A stretch of 64,000 nt of DNA, taken from NCBI GenBank assembly GCA_016125155.1, contig WGMI01000003.1:124001-188000 (forward strand), read 5' to 3'. This document shows, piece by piece, positions 26,558 to 35,278 of the stretch (its first letter is position 1; the number at the start of each line of letters is the position of its first letter). The notes below the pieces were generated by a model. It was not told the origin of the DNA. It made no database searches and was given only the letters and a program-made list of their open reading frames with translations. This DNA is from a bacterium. GTDB taxonomy: Bacteria; Bacteroidota; Bacteroidia; Flavobacteriales; Schleiferiaceae. The translations under genes and the position numbers were made by a program.

Positions 26558-27766
26558 ATGCGTACTCCTGAAACCTTTGACTGGCAGGGCCTTCGAGCGC
26601 TCATCCGCGTTGACTACAACGTCCCCCTCGACGAATCGCTCCATATTACCGACGACACCCGCATTCGCGCTACACTTCCGACCCTCCATGCGGTCCTGGC
26701 CGGTGGGGGCAGCGTTGTGTTGATGTCGCATTTGGGGCGGCCCAAATCGGGTCCCGAGGACAAATTCTCGCTCAAGCATTTGGTTCCCGCGCTCGAAGCC
26801 ATGCTGCAGCGCCCGGTTCGCTTTGCCTCGAATTGCATCGGGCCCGAAGCCGAATCCCTTTGCGCACGAATGGATCCGGGTACGGTGGTCTTGTTGGAAA
26901 ACCTGCGCTTCCACCCCGAAGAAGAAGCCGGCGATGCCGCTTTTGCCCAGCAATTGGCGCAATGGGGCGATGTGTACCTCAACGATGCCTTTGGAACGGC
27001 GCACCGCGCCCATGCCTCAACTGCGGTTGTGGCCGAGTATTTTCCAGGGCGTTGTGGCTTTGGGTATGTGATGTCTGCCGAAATCGAGAATGTGAGCAAG
27101 GTGCTTGAAAGTCAGGAACATCCAGTTGTAGCCATCATCGGTGGCGCCAAGGTGTCGTCCAAAATTTCGATTTTGGAAAACCTCTTGGGTCGTGTAGACG
27201 CTTTGCTGATTGGGGGCGGAATGGCGTTTACGTTTCTCCGGGCCCAAGGCGGGCATACCGGGGCTTCGCTGATCGAGGAGGAGCACATCGCAACCGCCAA
27301 GTCGATTTTGGAAAAAGCCCGGGAACGTGGCGTGGCCATTCACCTTCCCCACGACAGTCTCAACGCCAATCGCTTTGCCAACGAAGCTGAGCGCAGCGTC
27401 AGTGAGGCCAACGCGATTCCCGAAGGTTGGATGGGGTTGGACATCGGACCCAAAACCATAGCGCACTATGCGCAGATCGTGGAATCGAGCAAGGTCATCC
27501 TGTGGAATGGCCCACTCGGGGTCTTTGAAATGCCCGCTTTTGCCGGAGGAACGCTTGCAATTGGTCAGGCCATTGTGCGGGCTACCCAGGCCGGTGCGTT
27601 TAGCCTGGTAGGGGGAGGTGATTCCGTCGCCGCGGCCAAGCAATTCGGACTCGAAAGCGGGGTGAGCTACGTAAGTACTGGCGGAGGCGCTATGCTCGAG
27701 TACCTCGAAGGACGCGGATTGCCGGGCATTGACGCCGTACTGGCCCATTCGGGTACGGCTTCCTGA
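26558..27766 (+). CDS. pgk: Phosphoglycerate kinase
   Basis: A 402-residue glycolytic enzyme that transfers phosphate from 1,3-bisphosphoglycerate to ADP. Seen are IRVDYNVPLDE, VVLMSHLGRPKSG, DAFGTAHRAHAST, GGAKVSSKISILENLL, LWNGPLGVFE and the nucleotide-binding GGGDSVAAAKQFG, then STGGGAMLEYLEG. Full length. It is divergent from holB across 66 bases, and its last 100 bases overlap the 3' end of the convergent cvpA gene. Confidence 0.97.
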   Translation: MRTPETFDWQGLRALIRVDYNVPLDESLHITDDTRIRATLPTLHAVLAGGGSVVLMSHLGRPKSGPEDKFSLKHLVPALEAMLQRPVRFASNCIGPEAESLCARMDPGTVVLLENLRFHPEEEAGDAAFAQQLAQWGDVYLNDAFGTAHRAHASTAVVAEYFPGRCGFGYVMSAEIENVSKVLESQEHPVVAIIGGAKVSSKISILENLLGRVDALLIGGGMAFTFLRAQGGHTGASLIEEEHIATAKSILEKARERGVAIHLPHDSLNANRFANEAERSVSEANAIPEGWMGLDIGPKTIAHYAQIVESSKVILWNGPLGVFEMPAFAGGTLAIGQAIVRATQAGAFSLVGGGDSVAAAKQFGLESGVSYVSTGGGAMLEYLEGRGLPGIDAVLAHSGTAS

Positions 27767-28260
27767 AGGCGTTCCTGGGCTTCGTCTGGCGTGCGCTCTA
27801 TCAAGAAATTGCCAAGGGCTTCCATCGGATAGAACAAGGCCGATTCTTCGAAGAAATGGCGATTGGGCCAATCGAGTTTGCGTTGAAAAAGGCCCAAACC
27901 CACTACGAGAAAAGCCATGAGCAGCGCCCATTTCGAAAGCCCAAAAAGGCCGCCCAATATCGCGTTCGATGAGCCCAAGTCGACGTTTTTGGCCAGCTTA
28001 GACAGCAGTCGAGCCAAGACGTTCAGCACCACCACGCAGCCCACGAAACACAATCCGTAGGCGACCGAAGAATGGGTGTAGATCGCATCGCCCAGCGACT
28101 CCACCAACCAAAGGCGGACATCGGCATTAAACCGATTGGCGACCCAAAAGGCCACGGCCACGGCGACGAGCGACATCAATTCGCGAATCAAGCCCCGGTG
28201 CCAACCGTGGACCGCCCCATAGACCAAGGGCAAGACGAGAAAAACATCAAGCACATTCAC
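27667..28260 (-). CDS. CvpA family membrane protein
   Basis: A 197-residue inner-membrane protein of the CvpA (colicin V production) family. It has four hydrophobic segments at about residues 2-20, 27-45, 65-85 and 105-125, and the family start LDVFLVLPLVYGAVHGWHRGLIRELMSLVA. Family members link to envelope integrity and purF expression in other bacteria, but the mechanism is unclear. The soluble tail (from about residue 130) overlaps the pgk 3' end on the opposite strand by 100 bases. The start codon is only two bases from that of the divergent gene at 28263. Confidence 0.82.
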   Translation of the reverse strand: MNVLDVFLVLPLVYGAVHGWHRGLIRELMSLVAVAVAFWVANRFNADVRLWLVESLGDAIYTHSSVAYGLCFVGCVVVLNVLARLLSKLAKNVDLGSSNAILGGLFGLSKWALLMAFLVVGLGLFQRKLDWPNRHFFEESALFYPMEALGNFLIERTPDEAQERLQEAVPEWASTASMPGNPRPSRYSSIAPPPVLT

Positions 28261-28262
28261 CG

Positions 28263-28640
28263 TTGAGCGAAAATACGAAAGAGCGCTGGGAGGAATTGGT
28301 CGAGCGGCTGAGCGCGCAGTTCGGCCAAGGAGAAGTGTTGGACGTTACGGCCATTCTCTTTTTGATCGGCGTTCAGGAATCGGGCCAAGGGCCGAGAAAG
28401 TTCAGAAAAGACGAGAAACTCGACCTAATGCACATCGCTTTGTGCAAAGTGCTCGAACCATTCGGTTTTTACGCGTTTGAAGGCTACGACGAACAGGGCT
28501 GGCCCCACTTTAAACTGGTCGAGGAACTCCCCCCCCTAAAGCCAGGGGAACAGAGCTACCTCGTCAAACAAGGCATCATGCACTATTTCGAACAGGGGGG
28601 GTGGATTTCGCCTCAGCAGCCGCCCACGTTGGGGTCGTAG
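28263..28640 (+). CDS. Conserved hypothetical protein
   Basis: A 125-residue soluble protein beginning MSENTKERWEELVERLSAQFGQ. It contains TAILFLIGVQESGQGPRKFRKDEKLDLMHIALCKVLEPFGFYAFEGYDEQGWPHF, which I recognise as a strongly conserved block in uncharacterised Bacteroidota proteins of this size. There are no membrane segments or catalytic motifs. The start is a TTG at 28263 with only two bases to the divergent cvpA start, so its promoter must lie within cvpA. The 3' end overlaps the convergent lipoprotein gene by 28 bases. Function unknown. Confidence 0.7.
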   Translation: MSENTKERWEELVERLSAQFGQGEVLDVTAILFLIGVQESGQGPRKFRKDEKLDLMHIALCKVLEPFGFYAFEGYDEQGWPHFKLVEELPPLKPGEQSYLVKQGIMHYFEQGGWISPQQPPTLGS

Positions 28641-28975
28641 GGCTGAATGACAATCACCTTGCGGACTTCGGTGTTGTTCTCGAGCCGGACAAATCCGCAG
28701 CCGATCCAGCTCGCAGGATTGCCCCGGGTTGCCTGCACCTTGAGCACGGCTTCGTAGCGGTATTCAAATCGAATTTCTCCGAACATGTCGGTCACCCCGA
28801 TAAAGTCGGGAATCGAGTTGGGCACGTCGGCATTGGCGTGAACCAAAACGTTTTGTGCCGGGCGACCATCTTCAGTGAGCACCTGAATGACAAACGGATA
28901 GCTGCGCTCGTCCTCCTTGGTGCACCCCAAAGCCAGAACGGTACACAGCAGCGCAAAAACAGGCCATTTTTTCAT
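28613..28975 (-). CDS. Small lipoprotein, paralogue of the neighbouring gene
   Basis: A 120-residue protein with a lipoprotein signal (VFALLCTVLALGCTKED) followed by one beta-rich domain that looks like a carboxypeptidase-regulatory or Ig-like fold: IQVLTEDGRPAQNVLVHANADV, then GVTDMFGEIRFEYRYEAVLKVQAT. It ends IVIQPYDPNVGGC. The pattern closely parallels the next gene upstream (29002-29406), so the two are tandem duplicates. Start ATG at 28975. Probably co-transcribed with its paralogue, 26 bases apart. Function unknown. Confidence 0.75.
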   Translation of the reverse strand: MKKWPVFALLCTVLALGCTKEDERSYPFVIQVLTEDGRPAQNVLVHANADVPNSIPDFIGVTDMFGEIRFEYRYEAVLKVQATRGNPASWIGCGFVRLENNTEVRKVIVIQPYDPNVGGC

Positions 28976-29001
28976 CGGTATCCGAAGGAGATTTGCGGAA
29001 G

Positions 29002-29406
29002 TTACTGTGGGGGACAACCGTTATTGGGATCAGAGAAAGGCTTGATGACAATGGTGGTTTCGACCAGATTGACATCGCGCAGTTCGGCAAAACCACATCC
29101 TTTCCAACTGCCCTTTACGGCATCGAGCTGCAAATAAGCTGGATAAGCGTATTCAAAACGGGCGATTCCATCAAACCCCGTTGTGGCATAAGCATTGATC
29201 GTGCCATCCGCACCCACAGGGGCATACATCCGAATCAGACAGTTTTGGATGGGGAGACCGTTGTCGTTGACCACGAGCACCTGAATGTCGTACGGACCTT
29301 GGTTCTTTTTTTCACAGGACAGCCCGAGGCCCAACAGCCCGAGGGCCCCCATCCAAAGGAGCGGCCGGAGAACCTGAACAGGTAAAAAAGCAAATGGGAT
29401 TTTCAT
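29002..29406 (-). CDS. Small lipoprotein, tandem paralogue
   Basis: A 134-residue protein with a hydrophobic signal and lipobox (GLLGLGLSCEKKN). The single domain (IQVLVVNDNGLPIQNCLIRMYAPV, then ATTGFDGIARFEYAYPAYLQLDAV, then GCGFAELRD) has the same order of motifs as the downstream gene, including GCGF and a C-terminal VIKPFSDPNNGC. Start ATG at 29406, preceded by a well-formed promoter at 29431-29457. It is divergent from pheS. The conserved cysteines could form a disulphide in the periplasm or at the surface. Function unknown. Confidence 0.78.
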   Translation of the reverse strand: MKIPFAFLPVQVLRPLLWMGALGLLGLGLSCEKKNQGPYDIQVLVVNDNGLPIQNCLIRMYAPVGADGTINAYATTGFDGIARFEYAYPAYLQLDAVKGSWKGCGFAELRDVNLVETTIVIKPFSDPNNGCPPQ

Positions 29407-29430
29407 CGGGGGGAATTCTCCAAATTTGCT

Positions 29431-29457
29431 CAAAATTAACCGAACTGTGCACAGCAA
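29431..29457 (-). promoter_or_regulatory. Promoter of the paired lipoprotein genes
   Basis: On the minus strand TTG (29455-29457), a 16-base spacer, then TAATTTTG (29431-29438), an exact TAnnTTTG. The start codon at 29406 follows 24 bases later. Confidence 0.6.
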
Positions 29458-29480
29458 CGGTTCGCAACCAGTCCCCAAGC

Positions 29481-30503
29481 ATGAGTTTTAGCGAACGCAT
29501 CGATCGATTGAGCCGAGAAATTCAAGAGGCCCAGCCCCAGAATGCCGCAGAGGCTGAGGGTTTTCGTCTTTCTTGGCTGGGCCGAAAAGGAGCCTTTGCC
29601 GAGGTGTTCGAACAGTTCAAAACGGTCAGTCCTGAAGAAAAAAGAGCCTTCGGGCAGGTCATCAATGAGCTAAAGCGGGCTGCTGAGGAGCGCATTGCGT
29701 CGTTCAAAATTACTTTCACGCCGGAATCGCGCACCAATGCACCCCGGGTCGACCTGACCCGCCCTGTGGCCTTGGGTTTTGGGGGCAGCCGTCACCCAGT
29801 GTCGCTGACCATGGAGCGCATCACAGGCATTTTCCGTTCGATGGGATTCGGCATCTCCGAGGGTCCCGAAATCGAAGACGACTGGCACAATTTCAGCGCA
29901 CTGAATTTTCCCGAAGAGCACCCGGCCCGCGATATGCAGGATACGTTCTTTGTGGCCACCGATCCCATGCTCGCGCTCCGAACCCATACCAGCAGCGTCC
30001 AAGTGCGGGCCATGGAATCTCAGACGCTTCCTATTCGGACCATCTCTCCGGGTCGGGTGTTTCGCAACGAAGCCATCTCGTCCCGATCGCATTGCATTTT
30101 TCACCAAGTAGAGGGGCTCTACATTGACAAGGACGTGTCTTTTGCCGATCTCAAGCAGACCCTGCTCACGTTTGCCCGCGAACTCTTTGGGGCCAACACC
30201 GAAATCCGACTTCGACCGTCTTATTTCCCCTTTACCGAACCCAGCGCGGAAATGGATGTATGGTGGGGCCTCGAAACCGAGGCGGACCATCGGATTACCA
30301 AGGGAACGGGTTGGCTTGAAATTTTGGGGTGTGGAATGCTCGATCCCCAGGTGCTGCTCAATTGCGGCATCGATCCGGAGGTATACAGCGGATTCGCGTT
30401 CGGCATCGGCATTGAGCGGATAGCGATGAATCTCTTCGGGGTCACTGATTTGCGCTGGTTTTTCGAAAGCGATGTGCGCTTTGTCGGCCAGTTTGGCGTG
30501 TGA
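29481..30503 (+). CDS. pheS: Phenylalanine--tRNA ligase alpha subunit
   Basis: A 340-residue class II synthetase subunit. It has an N-terminal helical hairpin (residues about 1-85, with RLSWLGRKGAFAEVF), then class II motifs: GFGISEGPEIEDDWHNFSALNFPEEHPARD, RTHTSSVQVRAM, ISPGRVFRNEAISSRSHCIFHQVEGLYID, and the C-terminal GSGM-like stretch LEILGCGMLDPQVL with FGIGIERIAM. Start ATG at 29481 (MSFSERIDRL). The open frame extends upstream to 29394, but that part would run through the lipoprotein promoter. pheT is not adjacent. Confidence 0.95.
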   Translation: MSFSERIDRLSREIQEAQPQNAAEAEGFRLSWLGRKGAFAEVFEQFKTVSPEEKRAFGQVINELKRAAEERIASFKITFTPESRTNAPRVDLTRPVALGFGGSRHPVSLTMERITGIFRSMGFGISEGPEIEDDWHNFSALNFPEEHPARDMQDTFFVATDPMLALRTHTSSVQVRAMESQTLPIRTISPGRVFRNEAISSRSHCIFHQVEGLYIDKDVSFADLKQTLLTFARELFGANTEIRLRPSYFPFTEPSAEMDVWWGLETEADHRITKGTGWLEILGCGMLDPQVLLNCGIDPEVYSGFAFGIGIERIAMNLFGVTDLRWFFESDVRFVGQFGV

Positions 30504-30515
30504 GCGGCCTTCGGA

Positions 30516-31280
30516 CTACAATGCCTTGAACCGGGCGATGGCCTGACGCGTAAAATCGGAAAGCACGAGCCGACCCGAAATGGCCGCGCGCTCGTACAAC
30601 AGGGTTTCCCAATGTTCGGTTCCGAACCACAACGCCTTTTTGAGCGCGCTCATGGCCTCGGGATTCGACTGGTTTAAGGTCCTGGTCAGGCGCGTTACTT
30701 CGGCTTCTAGCTCGTCCCGGGTAGAAAACAGAGCGTTGAACAGCCCCCGGTTTCTCGCCCATTCGGCGTCGCGCCACGAAGCGGCATCGATGGCGAGCTC
30801 GGAGAACCCGGAGACTCCGACCTTGCGTTCTACGGCGGGTCCTACGACAAAAGGACCAATGCCCACGGCCAATTCGCTCAATTTGACCGAGGCGGTCTGC
30901 AAGGCGAGGCAGTAGTCTGCCGAGGCGGCCAAACCCACACCCCCTCCGACACAACGTCCTTGCACTGCGGCCACCACGAATTTGGGGCAACGGCGCATGG
31001 CCAAAATGACCCGGGCAAAACCGCTAAAAAACGCGAGGCCTTGGACCTCGTCGGCAATGGCGGTCAGTTCATCGAAGCTGGCCCCCCCGCAAAAGGCTCT
31101 ATCTCCTGCACTCCGGAGCACCACGACCCGCACCGAAGGGTCGGCTCCGAGTTCGTCGAAGGCCTCTGCCAAGCGCTGCAACTGAGCACTCGGCATGCTG
31201 TTGCTTTGGGGGTGGAAGAATTCGATGGTACCGATGTCAGCATTGCGCTCTACGCGTACATAAGGTTGATCTGGACTCAT
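30516..31280 (-). CDS. Enoyl-CoA hydratase/isomerase family protein
   Basis: A 254-residue crotonase-fold enzyme. Seen are the CoA-binding oxyanion loops GDRAFCGGASFDEL and VQGRCVGGGVGLAASADYCLA, and LSELAVGIGPFVVGPAVERKVG. The Glu of the second catalytic position is in LSELAVG, whereas the first position is Gly (GGGVG), so isomerase or methylglutaconyl-type chemistry is as likely as a classical hydratase. It lies directly downstream of paaZ and a monooxygenase-fold gene on the same strand, which suggests a PaaF/PaaG-like role in phenylacetyl-CoA breakdown. The ATG overlaps as ATGA with the upstream stop. Confidence 0.85.
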   Translation of the reverse strand: MSPDQPYVRVERNADIGTIEFFHPQSNSMPSAQLQRLAEAFDELGADPSVRVVVLRSAGDRAFCGGASFDELTAIADEVQGLAFFSGFARVILAMRRCPKFVVAAVQGRCVGGGVGLAASADYCLALQTASVKLSELAVGIGPFVVGPAVERKVGVSGFSELAIDAASWRDAEWARNRGLFNALFSTRDELEAEVTRLTRTLNQSNPEAMSALKKALWFGTEHWETLLYERAAISGRLVLSDFTRQAIARFKAL

Positions 31281-31645
31281 GGGGTAAGGGGTTGAGGGGT
31301 TTGGGTTCCACCCAGAGAATGCGATTCAATACGGGCCAATTGGGAGACATAGCGCCGATACCACTGGGCCTTTCCCAAATCTTTGGCGCGCAGGTGCAGT
31401 CCGTGCATCCTCCAGGCTTCGATGGCCTCAGGATTCTGCCAATATGAGATAAACATGCCCACATCGCCTTGTTTCAAACTGGCATAGCCCAAATAGCCCG
31501 GAATGCTCGAGGCGGCGTCGATGGTGGCTTGGTCCATGGCGGCATAGCCTTCGAGCTGAGAAGAGCGCTCCGACAAAAAAACCGCAGCCCAATAGGGGGG
31601 GTCGGGCAATTGGGATGGAAAATGCGGAAAAAAGACAGAGTCCAT
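31277..31645 (-). CDS. Antibiotic biosynthesis monooxygenase (ABM)-fold protein
   Basis: A 122-residue protein with the pattern of ABM/EthD-like ferredoxin-fold dimers: YWAAVFLSERSSQLEGYAAMDQATIDAASSIPGYLGYASLKQGDVGMFISYWQNPEAIEAWRMHGLHLRAKDLGKAQWYRRY. The conserved tryptophan and histidine near WRMHGLHLRA are visible. Members are cofactorless oxygenases or heme-degrading enzymes; the substrate is unknown here. It lies between paaZ and the crotonase gene, so a role on a ring-derived metabolite is possible but unproven. Confidence 0.75.
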   Translation of the reverse strand: MDSVFFPHFPSQLPDPPYWAAVFLSERSSQLEGYAAMDQATIDAASSIPGYLGYASLKQGDVGMFISYWQNPEAIEAWRMHGLHLRAKDLGKAQWYRRYVSQLARIESHSLGGTQTPQPLTP

Positions 31646-31660
31646 AACGCTTGTTTTACA

Positions 31661-33700
31661 TCAATTGCGCTTGCGAACCTGGGTTAAAATGGTGGCCAAG
31701 GCCACGGTGTCTCCAGTTTCGTCGTATACGTCGACCAGAAACTTCACAATGCCGCGGGGAATGTCTTCTTCGCTCCTCTGCTCTTGATCGATTTTCTCCT
31801 TGACCGTAAACCGAACGCCCAGAGTGGCTCCGGGGTAGACGGGCTTGGTAAACCGAGCTTCTTCGATGCCGTAGTTGAGCAGAACCGGCCCTTTGGCGGG
31901 ATCCACAAACAAACCAGCGGCTTTGCTCAAAACAAAATACCCGTGGGCTACGCGCCCCGTAAACACCGTTCCCTCGAGCGAGGTGGCGTCCATATGCGCA
32001 TAGAAGTTGTCTCCGCTCACATTGGCAAAGTTGACAATGTCGGCTTCGGTTACGGTGTGCTTGTGGGTGTACACCGTATCGCCAAGGCGCAAGTCTTCAA
32101 AGTGTTGACGGAAAACGTGCGGCTGGGCCTCAGGCTGATCGGCCCCTTTTTGAAACACCCCGGTAAGGTGGGTAATGGTATTGGGATGCCCTTGAATGGC
32201 AGTGCGGTGCAGGTAGTGTTTCACCCCCCGGACGCCGCCCATTTCTTCGCCCCCGCCCGCGCGCCCTGGCCCTCCGTGGGTGAGGAGCGGCATGGGCGAT
32301 CCGTGCCCTGTGCTCTCTTTGGCACAGTGGGCGTCGAGGACCAAAATCCGCCCGTGCAGGGGGGCGGCCTCGAGGACAAATTCTCGGGCGTGGTCGTGGT
32401 CGGTGGTTACGATCGAACTGACCAAAGAACCCTTGCCCAAAGCGGCAATGGCCGCCGCCTCGCCCAGAGCGTCGTAGGGCATGATTGTAGCCACCGGGCC
32501 AAACGCCTCCAGTTCGTGGGCGAGCAATCGTCCAAACGGCCGGTCGTTGCGGAACAAGACCGGGGCAAAAAAGCAGCCTCGATTTTTGTCCGCCCCCACG
32601 GTTTCAAAATCGCGGGCGGAATAAACGGTTTCAAGCTCGGCCGATAGTGCATCGACCCGTTCGGCTACGCGCTCTACTTGCAGGCGGTGGGCCAGGGCCC
32701 CCATGCGAACCCCTTCGACCGCTGGATCGCCAATTCGGGTTTGGGCCAAACGGTCGATGAGGGCTTCTTGAACCGCGTCCATGCGGTTTCGGGGCACGAG
32801 GATCCTGCGCACGGCGGTACACTTTTGCCCAGCCTTGACGACAATCTCTTTGTGTACCTCTTTGACAAACAGGTCAAATTCGGGCATGCCAGGGGCCACA
32901 TCGGGACCCAAGACGGCGGCGTTGAGCGAATCCGCTTCGAGGTTGAAGGGAACGCTTTCCGCATTCAGCACGGGCAAGGCGCGGAGTTTTTGTCCCGTGG
33001 CCGCCGACCCGGTAAACGTCACCACATCGCCGCTGCGCACCTGTTCGACATACCCCCTTCCCAATCCACAGACCAACTGCAACGCTCCTTCGGGGAGGAT
33101 GCCGGACGCGATAATCGAGCGCACCACCGCTTCGGTCAAAAAGCAGGTGGCTTCGGCGGGTTTGACGACAGCCGGAACCCCTGCCAACAGATTGACCGCA
33201 ATTTTTTCGAGCATCCCCCAAACTGGGAAGTTGAAGGCGTTGATGTGGAGCGCGACCCCGCGCCGGGGAACGAGCAAATGGTGCCCAATAAAGCTTCCCC
33301 CTTTGGACAAGGGCACCGTTTCGCCTTCATAGGCATACGGCAAATTCGGAAACTGCTTTCGGAGCGAGGCGTTGGCGAACAAATTTCCGATGCCGCCTTC
33401 GATGTCGATCCACGAATCCACCCGCGTGGCCCCTGTGGCGGCGCTCAAGGCATAGAATTCCTCTTTATGGGCGCTGAGGTGCAGGGCGAGGGCCTTGAGC
33501 ATGCGTCCGCGCTCGTGAAAGGTCATGGAGCGCAGGGCAGGCCCACCTACCCGGCGTCCGTATTCCAACACCGCCCCCGGGTCGAGGCCCGCCGAAGAGG
33601 CCGAGCCAAATACCTCGCCGGTAATGGCGTGTACAAACTCCACCTCGGTGCCCGTTCCGCTCACCCAGGAGCCCAGCACATAATTTTGAAAATCGCGCAT
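31661..33700 (-). CDS. paaZ: Bifunctional oxepin-CoA hydrolase / semialdehyde dehydrogenase PaaZ
   Basis: A 679-residue protein. The N-terminal aldehyde dehydrogenase domain (about 1-520) contains INAFNFPVWGMLEKIAVNLLAGVPAVVKPAE, the catalytic cysteine in VKAGQKCTAVRRILVP, and GGPGRAGGGEEMGGVRGVKHYLHRTAIQG. The C-terminal MaoC-like hotdog hydratase domain (about 535-679) contains FEDLRLGDTVYTHKHTVTEADIVNFANVSGD and GRVAHGYFVLSKAAGLF. It opens the oxepin ring of phenylacetyl-CoA catabolism and oxidises the aldehyde product. The full bifunctional form is intact. The ring epoxidase genes (paaABCDE) are not in the window. Confidence 0.93.
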   Translation of the reverse strand: MRDFQNYVLGSWVSGTGTEVEFVHAITGEVFGSASSAGLDPGAVLEYGRRVGGPALRSMTFHERGRMLKALALHLSAHKEEFYALSAATGATRVDSWIDIEGGIGNLFANASLRKQFPNLPYAYEGETVPLSKGGSFIGHHLLVPRRGVALHINAFNFPVWGMLEKIAVNLLAGVPAVVKPAEATCFLTEAVVRSIIASGILPEGALQLVCGLGRGYVEQVRSGDVVTFTGSAATGQKLRALPVLNAESVPFNLEADSLNAAVLGPDVAPGMPEFDLFVKEVHKEIVVKAGQKCTAVRRILVPRNRMDAVQEALIDRLAQTRIGDPAVEGVRMGALAHRLQVERVAERVDALSAELETVYSARDFETVGADKNRGCFFAPVLFRNDRPFGRLLAHELEAFGPVATIMPYDALGEAAAIAALGKGSLVSSIVTTDHDHAREFVLEAAPLHGRILVLDAHCAKESTGHGSPMPLLTHGGPGRAGGGEEMGGVRGVKHYLHRTAIQGHPNTITHLTGVFQKGADQPEAQPHVFRQHFEDLRLGDTVYTHKHTVTEADIVNFANVSGDNFYAHMDATSLEGTVFTGRVAHGYFVLSKAAGLFVDPAKGPVLLNYGIEEARFTKPVYPGATLGVRFTVKEKIDQEQRSEEDIPRGIVKFLVDVYDETGDTVALATILTQVRKRN

Positions 33701-33713
33701 CGCATCAGGGATT

Positions 33714-34394
33714 TTAAGATTCGATCAGCCCATCGCGCATCCGCACGACTCTGCGGGCCAAGGCAGCGATGTCTTCTTCGTGGGTTACGACAATAATGGT
33801 ATTGCCCGCTTCGTGGATTTCGCGCACCAGACCCATAATTTCGATCGAGGTCTTGGTGTCCAAGTTGCCCGTGGGTTCGTCGGCGAGGATAATCGAAGGG
33901 TTGTTGACCAAGGCCCGGGCCACGGCCACTCTTTGGCGCTGCCCCCCGCTCAATTGATTGGGTCGGTGGTCGGTCCTGTCCGAAAGACCCACCATGCCGA
34001 GCATGTTCCGGGCCCGCTCGAGTCGCTCCTCTTTGCCGACCCCTGCATAGACCAGCGGAAGGGCCACATTTTCGAGCGCCGTCGAGCGCGGAAGCAGGTT
34101 GAAGGTCTGAAAGACAAATCCGATTTCGCGGTTGCGGACTTCGGCCAGTTCGTTGTCGCTCATAGCGCTGACGTCCTGACCATTGAGCACATAGCGCCCC
34201 GAAGTAGGGGTGTCGAGACAGCCGAGGAGGTTCATCAGGGTGCTTTTGCCGCTTCCCGAAGGCCCCATCAGCGCGATGTACTCGTTTCGGACTATGTCGA
34301 GATCGATGCCCTTGAGCACCTCGAGCATTTCCCCCCCCATGGGAAAGCTCCTTCTGATGCCCCTCAAAGCGATGAGCGGATTGTTGTGTTCCAT
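33714..34394 (-). CDS. ABC transporter ATPase of the LolD/MacB type
   Basis: A 226-residue ATPase. Walker A is GPSGSGKST (about residues 42-50), the Q-loop is in [22 protein letters not shown], the signature is [15 protein letters not shown], Walker B is [12 protein letters not shown], and the switch is VVTHE. The [18 protein letters not shown] pattern is that of the LolD/MacB/FtsE-like family, which drives mechanotransmission permeases of the FtsX type. No permease gene is adjacent, so the partner is unknown. Start ATG at 34394 ([10 protein letters not shown]); the longer frame is antisense-like read-through of lpxH. It lies four bases downstream of lpxH. Confidence 0.92.
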   Translation of the reverse strand: MEHNNPLIALRGIRRSFPMGGEMLEVLKGIDLDIVRNEYIALMGPSGSGKSTLMNLLGCLDTPTSGRYVLNGQDVSAMSDNELAEVRNREIGFVFQTFNLLPRSTALENVALPLVYAGVGKEERLERARNMLGMVGLSDRTDHRPNQLSGGQRQRVAVARALVNNPSIILADEPTGNLDTKTSIEIMGLVREIHEAGNTIIVVTHEEDIAALARRVVRMRDGLIES

Positions 34395-34398
34395 CACA

Positions 34399-35193
34399 TT
34401 AACGGGATTCTGCACGTTGAAATCCGGGGTGGACAGGGTCGGTTTCGATGTTGCCCTGAAACACTTTGAGCTCGAGCACACCGTTTTCCAAAACAGCGTA
34501 GGTGCGGTAGCGCAACCAATCGCCCAGATTGAGATATCGGCTGTTGGGTGCCAAAGCGAGGTCGATGGGCAAGTGCCGGTGTCCGAAGATAAACGCATCG
34601 AGGGCTCGGTGCTGCAATTGCTCCTGGGCATATTGCACCAGCCATTCGCGATCGGCCCCGAGGTATTCGGCGTCGGAAAGCCCCGTATGCGACCGGCTCA
34701 ACCGACTCGATCGGTCTGCCAAACCGATGCCAAGATTCGGATGCAGCCGGGCGAAGCACCATTGAAAAAAGGGATTTTCGAAAATGCGCTTCAAGAACTT
34801 GTACCCGTGATCGCCCGGACCCAGACCGTCTCCGTGACCGATGAGCAAATCGAGCCCCTGAAGGTGCCTCTGCACGGGGGCACGATGTATATCGCAGCCC
34901 AATTCAGAGGGCAAATAATCAAATATCCACAAATCATGGTTGCCCGTAAAGAGCTCGATGGGTAGCCCACGGTCGGAGAGTTCGGCGAGTTTGCCGAGGG
35001 CTCTCACCCCACCGCGGGGCACGACCGTTTTGTACTCAAACCAAAAATCGAAGAGGTCGCCCACCAAAAAAAGGCGCTCTGCCTTAGGCGCAATCTGGTC
35101 GAGCCAACCCACAAAGGCCCTTTCGCGATCAAGGCTGGATGCCCTGTCGGGGGCCCCGAGGTGCAAATCGGAAATGAAGTAGACGGCTGCCAA
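34399..35193 (-). CDS. lpxH: UDP-2,3-diacylglucosamine diphosphatase
   Basis: A 264-residue calcineurin-like phosphoesterase of the LpxH type, which hydrolyses UDP-2,3-diacylglucosamine to lipid X in lipid A synthesis. The five metal-binding motifs are visible in order: [41 protein letters not shown] and FGHRHLP. ATG at 35193. The presence of lipid A enzymes agrees with a Gram-negative envelope. It lies between sod and the ABC ATPase on the same strand, and the small 4-base gap to the ATPase suggests co-transcription. Confidence 0.9.
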   Translation of the reverse strand: MAAVYFISDLHLGAPDRASSLDRERAFVGWLDQIAPKAERLFLVGDLFDFWFEYKTVVPRGGVRALGKLAELSDRGLPIELFTGNHDLWIFDYLPSELGCDIHRAPVQRHLQGLDLLIGHGDGLGPGDHGYKFLKRIFENPFFQWCFARLHPNLGIGLADRSSRLSRSHTGLSDAEYLGADREWLVQYAQEQLQHRALDAFIFGHRHLPIDLALAPNSRYLNLGDWLRYRTYAVLENGVLELKVFQGNIETDPVHPGFQRAESR

Positions 35194-35278
35194 GGTGAAA
35201 GGAACCCCCGGACGGACTCAGGTTCAACCGAGCACCGATCCGGGGCGTTTTTGCGGGTGCGAAAGGGTGGCGTTGTGC

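Noticed and set aside
35200..35270. CCCCGGA/TCCGGGG pairing downstream of sod as a terminator
   Set aside because: The loop is long (over 20 bases) and the T-rich stretch is poor.
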